Source: Eonycteris spelaea | Lineage: Eukaryota > Chordata > Mammalia > Chiroptera > Pteropodidae | Length of the DNA stretch: 64,000 nucleotides | Assembly (NCBI GenBank): GCA_003508835.1 | Contig: PUFA01000144.1 | Location: forward strand, 744,001-808,000 | Direction of reading: 5' to 3' | Part shown: piece by piece, positions 55,890 through 64,000 of the stretch | How positions within the stretch are numbered: position 1 is the first letter of the stretch | How the letters are laid out: every line of letters starts with the position of its first letter | Notes under the pieces: generated by a model | Database searches by the model: none | What the model saw: only the letters and a program-made list of their open reading frames with translations | What the model was told of the DNA's origin: nothing | Position numbers and translations under genes: made by a program

Positions 55890-56470
55890 TCTGTACCACT
55901 TGGGGTGATCAACTAATCCCAGTTTACTGGAGCTTTCCCAGTTTTAGATTGAATGTCCCACATATTGAATACCACCCCCACCCCCCGCCCAGCTCCTAGG
56001 ATGTCACCTCTAAGCCCTTGGGCTGTCCTGCCTGGTGTTTCTCTGTTTAGCTAGGGGGTCTTGGACCACTGCACATACTCTAACAATATGACTTATAGTA
56101 GGTGCTTTGTGTCATGAGGGATCGAGTTGACCTCTGGAGAATTTGGAAACTGAGGTCAGCCATGGCTATGTGATGGAGCCCCAAATAAAGACTTTGGACA
56201 CTACGGCCTGGTTAGCAATATTCCATGTGTTTTCTCACACATTGTTACTGAGGAGGTTAGTGCTGTCCACATTCCACTGAGAGAGAACTACTGGAAGCTC
56301 CTTAATGTGAAACTTTCCTAGATGATATTCTTTCCTTGGGTGATATTAATCTGTATCCTTTTATTGTAACAAGCTGCAAACATGAGCATACAGCTTTCAG
56401 TGAGTTCTATGAGTCCTTCTAATGAATTATTGACACTTAGGATGATCTCGGAGACGCCAAAACTCTGCAG
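55890..56470 (+). mobile_element. ERV LTR remnant, plus strand
   Basis: 'ggagccccaaataaagactttggacactacggcctggttagcaatattcc...ctcacacattgttactgaggaggttagtgctgtccac...ttccactgagagagaactactggaagctcc' then 'tgtatccttttattgtaacaagctgcaaacatgagcatacagctttcagtgagttctatgagtccttctaatgaattattga' is the R-U5 plan of a well-known mammalian ERV LTR. A C-rich run (CCCCC A CCCCCC G CCC) lies at 55975-55990. Opposite in strand to the ERV-L remnant, so an independent insertion. Confidence 0.7.
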
Positions 56471-56979
56471 TTGGTGCGTTGGTGTGGGAAGTGGGGGTGG
56501 TCTTATGGAATTTTGCATACCCTTACTTTGATCAGTCATTGAGTATGATACGTGTTGCCCCCAGAAAGGTGGTAACTTTGGGTGAGGTTTCTTTCTGCCA
56601 AAGCAAACCCAATGTGGGAGCGAGGGGAGGGGAGAGGATGGCTGACAGCTGGGGGTTTTCTGTTAATAACACTCTCATAAACTGAGGAATGACGCTCTTG
56701 GCAAATACATCACAGCATCCACCACAGTGGGACAGGTTTTAGTCATCAGATTTAAAGGACTGGATTAATATTTCTTTGAAAGAAAGGAAGAAGATTCACA
56801 TGACCAGTAAAAGGGGAGGATGCTTCATGCAATGCGAAAAAAAGTTGTATTACTCTTTCAATTTTGGGGGGGAGTGGGGGGAGGCGGAAACTAGAAAATG
56901 AATGCTTGTTTCATGGAAAAATTCTGTCTGTGTCGTCATGTGTCCAGGCATGATTTTTATGACTGTTCTCAGCAGCTCC
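56471..56979. other. Unassigned, with a G-rich run
   Basis: 56866-56886 is G-rich (GGGGGGG A G T GGGGGG A GG C GG). No gene recognised. Confidence 0.35.
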
Positions 56980-57560
56980 CCTTTCTAATCCAATGGCCAA
57001 AGGCAGAACAATCAGTCTCTATAGCCTGTTAGAACCCCTCTCAGCAATATCCACATGCTGACTTTAACAATTTTGCTAAAATTTGAAACCAGTACATAAA
57101 AGTCAGAAGCCAAAACAATAGCATTGCTCTGTATTACTTTGTCCATGAACAGGACAGTCCTCTTTGTGATTTACATCATACAGATCAGGGCCAAAGAAAC
57201 AATCTGAAAACATGGATGGGTGTCGAGATTGCATTGACCTCATGAAAATGCAATTCTAAAGTAAACACCGATGAGTTGTAAGTAATGACCATCCAATACA
57301 CAACCAATTCCAAGCCAATTTCATTAAGGCCTTCTGCAATGGGTCTATAGTCACTGAACAAAGTATGCAGCATTGAACAAAGTTCTAGTGAAGAATTTAA
57401 AAGGCCATCAAGTTTTCATTGGCCTTCCCTATCTCCAACTTTGGCCTCCCTCCAAAGTTCGAATGACTTTCTCCAATCTAGAAAGCCTTGTTTGTTATTA
57501 ACATCTCTCGAGGAAGAGTTTCCACAATTTCCCTTGGTAATTACTTCTTATGTTCTTCAA
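56980..57560. promoter_or_regulatory. Candidate conserved non-coding element
   Basis: About 580 bases without repeats. CCAAT boxes in both orientations ('ctaatccaatggcc' at 56975-56988, 'ttttcattggcc' at 57413-57424), 'accatccaatac', TAAT cores and 'tcattaaggcc'. No long frame. It is one of the more enhancer-like stretches of the window by composition. Not proven. Confidence 0.3.
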
Positions 57561-58654
57561 CCCTGAAATTTGAATGAAAAAAAAAATTAAGACATTCCTT
57601 TCTGCCATACTGCCAATGAAAATAGATTTGGGCTATTCTGCTCTAGTCTGAATTTTAAGTGTTCAGTAAATATGAAATTTCTTCTTTTTTTTTCTGACCC
57701 CTTCAGACATTTGGCAAGCAGTCACATTAATATTCTACTAACCCCAGCAGAGTAAACAGTCACTACTTCTCACTGATGACTCTCCTAAATCAAATGATAT
57801 CATGGCTGCACAAAAGGGCTGTGTTTCAAGTCAGGAACCACAAGGGGATGGATCCGTGCCAAAATCAAAATTCTTTTTCAGAAAGGGCTCTGGTAAAGAA
57901 AGGTTTTACCCAAAAACAAACCCATTCATAGGTCCTGAATAGAGTAAGCATTAAGTCCACAATTGAAGTATAGTCTTCTTTATCAAAACTGAGCGCAAGA
58001 TGGAAATTTTTTCCTTAATTGAACGGTTAATCAACTTCTCTTCCATCTTTCCTTATCATGACAGATGGATGCTTAAATATAAGATTTGGGATTTAATGCT
58101 CATCCTAAAGTGTACTATTTTATAGCATTAAAAGATATTCTAGTCATCACTATAATTACTATACACGCAAAGTAGATTATAATAATGCAATTTGTACGTG
58201 AATTTGGGAAGATAAAAGTGGAAGAAACAAGAATTCTTAAGCGTCTTTTAATATTCAAAAACAGACCATAGGATCATCTGTCTTTTGGGTCCAAAAACCC
58301 TAGTGCCCGCGGCAAGCAGGCAGGGAGGAGGGGCAGTAACATACTCGAGAGTGCTGAGTGCCCTGACACGGGAGAGCAAAGGTAGCTGCTATTCAGAAAC
58401 GCAGCACTGCTTTCTTACCCAGTGTTTCCAGACTTGATTTTCCCAGAGAAACTGGAAATTCGGGTTTCATGTAAAATTTAATCATTGTTAAAACTCAAAA
58501 CCCTGGGAGCCCAAATCCTTTTAAATGCCACCTTTAGCTCGTTCACCACCTGTGTGTGACCTGTCAATTAAAATTAGGTGGGATTCTGCTTAAGTTAAAG
58601 GTAACTTAGTCAACACTCAAGATCCCTTCCAATTCTACAAAATACTCTGCACAA
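57561..58654. other. Unassigned AT-rich sequence
   Basis: A9-10 and T-runs near 57577 and 57686; 'ctagtgcccgcggcaagcagg' near 58300 is a small CpG spot. No repeat or gene recognised. Confidence 0.35.
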
Positions 58655-59205
58655 CAAATCACCCCAAATCTACTGGTATAAAACAAGGATTTTATTATGC
58701 TCAGGATTCCGTGGTCAGAAACCTGGATTGGACACAACGAGGATAATCTGCCTGTGTGCATCTCAGCTTTAGCTAGGAAGATTCAAACATCTGGGATAAT
58801 TGAATGATGGGGGCTGGAAACATCAAGAGCATCTTCACTTGCATGTCTTGCACCTGAACTGGGATGTCTCAAAGTTCGGGCCTAGTTGAAACTGTCAACT
58901 ATAGCCGCAGTGCTTATACATATGGCTGCTCCATGTGTTTGGGGCTTTCACTTAACACGGTGACATCTGGATAGAAGGCTCCTTACACAGTGGTTCAGGG
59001 TTCCAAGAGCAAATGTTGTGGCAAACAAGACAGACGTTCATGGCCTTCTGTGACCCAGCTTCAAAAGTCATATAGCATCACTTCTGTCATACTCTGTTGT
59101 TTGAAGCAGCCACAAGCCCACCCAGATTTAAAGGGAGGGCACATAGACCCAACCTCTCTATGTAAAAAGGGAAAGAATTCACAGCCATTTTTTTTAAAAC
59201 CACCA
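58655..59205 (-). mobile_element. LTR remnant, antisense (MaLR/ERV-type)
   Basis: 'caacaaatcaccccaaatctactggtataaaacaaggattttattatgctcaggattccgtggtcag' is a reversed LTR end. Farther on, 'cttctgtgacccagcttcaaaagtcatatagcatcacttctgtcatactctgttg' and 'cacccagatttaaagggagggcacatagacccaacctctc' are its internal blocks. Similar in plan to 21590-22060. Diverged; subfamily not assigned. Confidence 0.65.
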
Positions 59206-60279
59206 CAGATGGAAAAAGCTTGTGTCTGGATTCCAGAAAGATCAGGATTCAAAACCTGGCTCTACTTTTTACAGAGTGACATTTAGGAAATTACTTTGTC
59301 CCAGCAAATTATTATCACCATTAATCCCCAGTTTTCTCATCAGATTAGAAATGCATGTGAAATCCATGACACATCAGTGAATGGTAACTAATAGCTCCAT
59401 TTTTATTATATTGTGAAGGAAGGACTTCTTTCTTAACTGGAGTCCCCTTGTAGTTTTATAGTATTTGTTCCAGGGTGAGTGACTAATCTGCCAGGCATTT
59501 TATTTACTGACAACACACCCTGAGAGTCTAAGTTGATACAAGAAAACGAATGATGACCCACCCAGAGTATAGCAAGGAACTCTCATACCAGTCTCATGAT
59601 GGTGCTAGCTTTGACATGCTCAAAACGTTGAGCAAAGAAACATTCTTTGAAAATGGCTGCCTGCTCTGAAGTCTAAAAATAAAAGACAAAAACAAAACAA
59701 AACAACAACCATAAGTCTGTAGGTTTTAAGAGAGAGAAGCAGCAAGAAATACTGGGTGGGCAAGTAAAGAACTTACAGTGCTTATCTGCCTTAAGTTAAA
59801 GGAGTCTCTTAGTATCTGTACATGTTATAAATAATATAATCGTCTCTGTGCAATTGGACAGTGCTAATGGAGCCAGTGAAGCCTGCAGTATATAATATTT
59901 ATTTGAAAGAGAAAATGATTTCACTTTCATTTTATTTCTGGTACAGCAAAGCATTCGAGTAGCACACAATGAGCCTTTCAATTACATGTTTAATTCATTC
60001 AGATGATTTGTGCACAGCAAGGAGATTTTAATCCCACGGATTCTTAGTAAAAATGCGGTTAGGTTAATATAGTTCTCACGGGCTTCTTAGATTGGGGTCT
60101 ACTTAACATCATTTCACAGACTGAGCCTTAGAGGCATAAAGACTGGCAAGGAGCAGCAGGCAACAGTAAAACTTTCCTCTGCTATGTCAGTCCCTCAGTG
60201 ATGGCTTCTCACACCTTTCAGGCCAGGCCACCTCCCATGCTGAATATACACACAGGACCTTACGTCTTCGCATTTGTAA
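59206..60279. other. Unassigned, with a MIR-like scrap
   Basis: 'attccagaaagatcaggattcaaaacctggctctactttttacagagtgacatttaggaaa' (59230-59290) resembles a MIR head. (AAAAC)n-like run at about 59690-59706. The block 59840-60010 is repeat-free and TAAT-containing ('caattacatgtttaattcattc'). Confidence 0.4.
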
Positions 60280-60430
60280 GAAAATAGTTATTTGTGTAAT
60301 TATTTGTAATTGCCAAGGTCCCAGACTAGAATGAAAACTCCGCGTGGTCAGAGACAGTCTTATCTCCACATCCCAAAACAATGCCTAGCTCACGGTAAGT
60401 GTTCAATAGAATTCGGTGAATAAATAGCCT
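60280..60430 (+). mobile_element. L2 LINE 3' end
   Basis: 'ccagactagaatgaaaactccgcgtggtcagagacagtcttatctccacatcccaaaacaatgcctagctcacggtaagtgttcaatagaattcggtgaataa' is the terminal part of L2. Confidence 0.88.
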
Positions 60431-60514
60431 GAAATACAGCATTGTTTGCATTTTGACATGGAAAGGAATCCATTTGTTTTTCAGATCAGGCTGTAAAATA
60501 GTATATAAAATAGG

Positions 60515-60735
60515 GAGTAGAATGCAGTTCTTAAGAGTGTTAGATGAATGTGAGCAAGTTATTTGTCCTCAGTGAGAATCAGTTTCTCAACTGTAAAAGA
60601 GGGATTAATAATCCAAGTATAAAACAGCTGTTGGAAGGATTGGGTGAGAAAATTAATTATATAAAATAATTTTTAAAATCTTAGCCAAGTGCCTGAGGCA
60701 TATAAGTGCATGATAAATGTTAGCTATACTGAAGA
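60515..60735 (+). repeat. MIR SINE
   Basis: 'gtgagcaagttatttgtcctcagtgagaatcagtttctcaactgtaaaagagggattaataatcc...ggaaggattgggtgagaaaattaattat...aagtgcctgaggcatataagtgcatgataaatgttagcta' is a plus-strand MIR with its 3' end. Confidence 0.9.
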
Positions 60736-61009
60736 CAGAAATCCTATTTTACAAAGAAAGTACATTTCTATACGTATATAAAAAAAAAAAATTTTCCTAT
60801 GGAATTCATACGAATATGTTGGTGAGATTTTAGATATTTTTTATTTTCTCTTTATATTTTTCTCTATTTTCTATACAATAAGGCCATTTTCACTTTCTGA
60901 GATGGGGGCAGATAATAACTTGGTTTTCTTTTGTAGCTCTAGCTGCCTGACTCTTTATTATAAAGAAGAATATGCTGGAGATGGTTTGCCTGGAAAATGA
61001 TCTCAGACT
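60736..61009. other. AT-rich unassigned sequence
   Basis: Ten-A run at 60781-60791 and AT-rich flanks. No element recognised. Confidence 0.35.
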
Positions 61010-62170
61010 TATTTAAAGGAGGAAAATCAAATAAAGGTTCAAGATGGCTGAATGGAGAAAGGTGTCACCTGGTCACATTCTCTAAATTCCATGGAAACTA
61101 TAGAGGAAACTTGCACACACAAAAATAAATTCTAAAAGAGTTTAAAAACCAAGAGAGTTGCCATTCACACATCAGAACTTTGAGAATCTGAAGAATCTGC
61201 AGTTTCATAAAGACAAATGAGAGGCTCATCAATAAAGAGCTCTAAAACAACTCTATGATCAGAAGCAACGGGGATAAAAGCAGGAATAGGTGATTGGTCT
61301 GGTCACTGATTTTAAAAGAGGGAAAGAACCTTGTCCGTGCCCTGAGAGAGTGCCCGATGTTGGCTTTTGCTTTGCAAAGTGGAGATTTTGATACAGGAGA
61401 CTCTCAGAGTAGATACTGGGACTGGGACAAAGTGATTTCCTAAGTAATTTCGAGCTACCTCAAGGGAAGAAACAAACCTTCATCTGAAGACAAACCACTG
61501 TTCAACCTAAAGGAAAGTCTAGCCCAAGAGGACCCATCACTGCTCTTCACTCCAGAACTAAAGGAAACAGGGATTTCCACTTGCACTAGGAACATATATC
61601 TGAGCTATTGGTTCATTTGCACACATTTAGCTAAAACTATGAATGGTCGTATTATCAAACATTCAATAGAAATCAATAGCTAACAGAATAAAGGAAAGGA
61701 AGGAGAAAGAAAAGAGGGCAGGAGGAGTAAAGGAAAAAAGAAAACAAAAATATAGTTTCAGCGTGTCTGGAAGAATCTCTGAACTCCAGATATTAAGAGA
61801 AAATCGTTAACAATTAGTAGAGAGGAAAAATAAAAATAAAAAAACAAGCTACGTTCAAAAACCAAGAGCTCCCCAGACACAGGGCTTCTCCTCTGTAACT
61901 AGGACCCAGAGCCCAATGGAGCAGTGTCTCCGTGTCCCTATGAAACAGCATAATGAACCAAAGAGTCCAGGCTCAGCTATCATTTAAGCATCAGGGCAAA
62001 ATGAAGACGTTTTCAGACAAAAGTACTCAGATGTTTTAAAACTCAGAAAATTTTTTTGAACAAATTACATGAGTATACACAATATTAAAATGGAAAATGA
62101 ATCTAAGAAAGAGAACGGATTCCTTAAGAAAAATGGTAGTGGGTAAAAAGAAACCATAAATGTCTAGTTA
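61010..62170 (+). mobile_element. LINE 5'/ORF1-side fragment (L1M or HAL1 type)
   Basis: Begins near 'ggttcaagatggctgaatgg', which resembles an L1 5' UTR start ('aagatggc.ga.'), goes through UTR-like sequence and later 'ggcaaaatgaagacgttttcagacaaaag' and 'aaaatggaaaatgaatctaag'-type wording of HAL1/L1M elements. No open frame survives. The name L1 versus HAL1 is unsettled. Confidence 0.5.
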
Positions 62171-62224
62171 ATGCTAAATAAATAACATGGCATTAGCCTT
62201 AAATGGTTTTTAAGAGAGAGGTGA

Positions 62225-62345
62225 AGTCACACACCAGTTCTTCAATGCTTGGGCGGAAGTGGCACAGGTCACTTCTGTTTAGAGCTCACTGGTCAGAACT
62301 AGTGCACAGCTGCATCTAACTGCAAAGGGCTGGGAAACCTAGGAG
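62225..62345 (-). mobile_element. LTR fragment related to 31993-32360
   Basis: 'gcttgggcggaagtggcacaggtcacttctgtttagagctcactggtcagaactagtgcacagctgcatctaactgcaaagggctggg' shares the internal block order of the antisense LTR-like repeat at 31993. Confidence 0.55.
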
Positions 62346-63014
62346 AGTGGGTGAATATATTACTGGGTTAATACGAAACATCCTCACCATAGTTCACACT
62401 GCTTTTTTCTTCTCAGCGGACTGTATCTTTCAAAATGTTATATCTTTTTTGACCTTCTGATGGTTTTCATATTAGAGTCTATTTTTCTAGAAATTAATAT
62501 TAACCCCCCCAACCTTTTTTTGGTTATAAGTTATATAGTATAACCTTATCCCTTTATTTCAACCTTTCTGTGTCATTTTATTTTGTGCCTCTTGTAAACA
62601 CCGAATATAGGTTTTATTCTTTAACTTAATCTAAGTGTCCCCACCACTTTATAAATTATTTTAATCTAACTACCTTTGTTCTGATAACTGATATGATAAC
62701 TGTTCCCACTCCTACTGTCTTTTTCTTTTTATGTGCTATCTTGGCGGGGGGTTCCCATCTTTTATTTTTTGCTGATTAAAGAAGTTTTTTTTATTTTCTT
62801 TTTTGCTCCAGTTATTGGATATTACATGTTCTATTTCCACTTTTCTCTAGATTAAATTTACACTGAACACGTATTTAAAAATCTTTAATTAAAGGTTGAA
62901 AAAAATTGTATATATAAGTTTCTTTCGAAACAATGCAAGATGTTTATCATGTTTTCACTTAACTCTTTCCTTTGCCTCTTTCTCTGTCCAAAACATTTGG
63001 AAATTCTAGTTTCC
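62346..63014. other. Unassigned T-rich sequence
   Basis: T-rich on the plus strand with wording such as 'tggttttcatattagagtctatttttctag' and 'atttcaacctttctgtgtcattttattttgtgcctcttgtaaacacc', which looks like antisense LINE ORF2, but I did not establish an alignment. Confidence 0.35.
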
Positions 63015-63018
63015 TGTT

Positions 63019-63046
63019 ACTATTATTATTATCATTATTATTATTT
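63019..63046. repeat. (ATT)n microsatellite
   Basis: TATTATTATTATCATTATTATTATT run with one C interruption. Confidence 0.92.
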
Positions 63047-63269
63047 TAAAATTAGGCCTCATTTACTAATAAACCATTTCTTAAAATTGCCAAGTAGGAT
63101 TTACTCTGGTAATACAACTAAGGTTCAAATTTAGGACATTTATTCTTACAAATCACTATGTTAACTTAGTAAAAAATGTCCTTAACTTCATAAAAAAGGT
63201 TACAGCAAATATTATAATTTAGGGTGAAATAGTAGAGGCATTTGATTGAAATTCAAACCAGAGAAAGAT

Positions 63270-64000
63270 TCTACATGGCATTATTCTGAAGGTCCTAATC
63301 AATACAATTAGATAAGAAACGTGAATAACATTTCATAAGTATTTAGGAAAAAGAGACAAAACTGCCAGTATTAAGATGACATGATTATCTATTTTAGCAA
63401 AGAAAATAAACCAAAAAACATAAAAACCATTAGAAGTTAAGTAAGGTAGTCAATCACAAGGTCAGTATATAAAAATCAATAGTTTTAAATATCAAAAAAA
63501 TAAAAGCTAATGAAAATTTCTAAAAATCTAAAGATCCCCAGAGGAACAAAACCTATGGACTATCTAGAAACCAAATAAGGAGATGTACAAACCTTATGAA
63601 GAAAACTATTTTACTGAAGTAGTACTAAAAAATTTTTCCAAATGCATGAGAGACTATATTTTGTAAAATATCAATTCTCTCATAATTAATTTATAAATTC
63701 AGAGACATGCCAGTCAGAATAGCAACATGATTTTTTATGGAACTTGAAAAGCTGAATCTGAAGTTCACTTAGAGATCAAGTGCACAAAAAAATAGCCAAG
63801 GTAAAAAAATGAGTATTTTATAGGGCGATACTGGCATGATAACAAACAATGAAATATACAGTTTCAGAAACCAAATGTAAATTTAGTATACAACAAGAAA
63901 GGATGAACTAGACAATGAATGATGTTGGGTCAAATGACTATTCATTTGAAGAAAAGGTATAAAATTAAATTCTTACCTCACACAAGATGCAAGAATAAAT
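63270..64000 (+). mobile_element. L1M ORF2 fragment running off the window
   Basis: 'aaatagccaaggtaaaaaaatgag', 'tgatgttgggtcaaatgactattcatttg' and 'attcttacctcacacaagatgcaagaataaa' are sense-strand blocks of old L1 ORF2, preceded by 'ttagcaaagaaaataaac'-type sequence. Indels and stops break every frame. The 3' continuation lies beyond base 64000. Confidence 0.82.

Overview
The window reads as an ordinary stretch of placental-mammal nuclear DNA with no recognisable intact protein-coding gene. Open frames are short (127 codons at most), start and stop at random relative to any family I know, and many lie wholly inside transposon remnants. The evidence for a mammal is the repeat content: MIR and L2 fragments, MLT1-type (MaLR) LTRs, ERV-L pol sequence on the minus strand, hAT-type CAG-ended miniature elements, L1M/HAL1-type LINE pieces, and many dinucleotide microsatellites. 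I saw no Alu, B1, carnivore tRNA-Lys SINE, ruminant Bov-tA/BovB or equine ERE copy. The species is therefore not determined, and the recent SINE load is unusually low for 64 kb.

Layout. 0-5.6 kb: an old L1 3' part, a 111-bp insertion with near-perfect target-site duplications (TSDs), a hAT MITE, L2 pieces and a MIR cluster. 5.6-14.8 kb: mostly unassigned unique sequence with one MLT1 LTR, another probable LTR and MIR fragments. 14.8-22 kb: a 5'-truncated antisense L1 with 12-bp TSDs, a complete MLT1A0-type solo LTR with TSDs, a palindromic element, a polypurine tract and an LTR remnant. 22-30 kb: largely unique, with one weak candidate minus-strand exon near 25.6 kb, an L2 copy and two LTR-like remnants. 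30-41.4 kb: an L1 3' end whose poly(A) is interrupted by an MLT1 LTR, a large compound microsatellite, a 197-bp MITE, a long (TC)n, an LTR carrying A38, two L2 copies, and an MLT1 LTR still joined to internal sequence. 41.4-53 kb: unique sequence, then a HAL1/L1M antisense LINE split by an MLT1A0-type solo LTR, a further MLT1 LTR, and L2 and MIR pieces. 53-64 kb: a decayed minus-strand ERV-L provirus segment, several LTR remnants, L2/MIR pieces and two LINE fragments, the last running off the window edge.

No operon or pathway is present. If the window has a function it is probably regulatory: several repeat-free intervals rich in homeodomain-type TAAT cores, CCAAT boxes or an octamer motif are flagged as enhancer candidates, but this cannot be shown without cross-species alignment. 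I did not find evidence of a new biological system. The most informative observations are the precisely datable insertions and nested insertions, the palindromic element, the ERV-L remnant and the candidate exon. Family names come from recognition by eye, so subfamily assignments are provisional.
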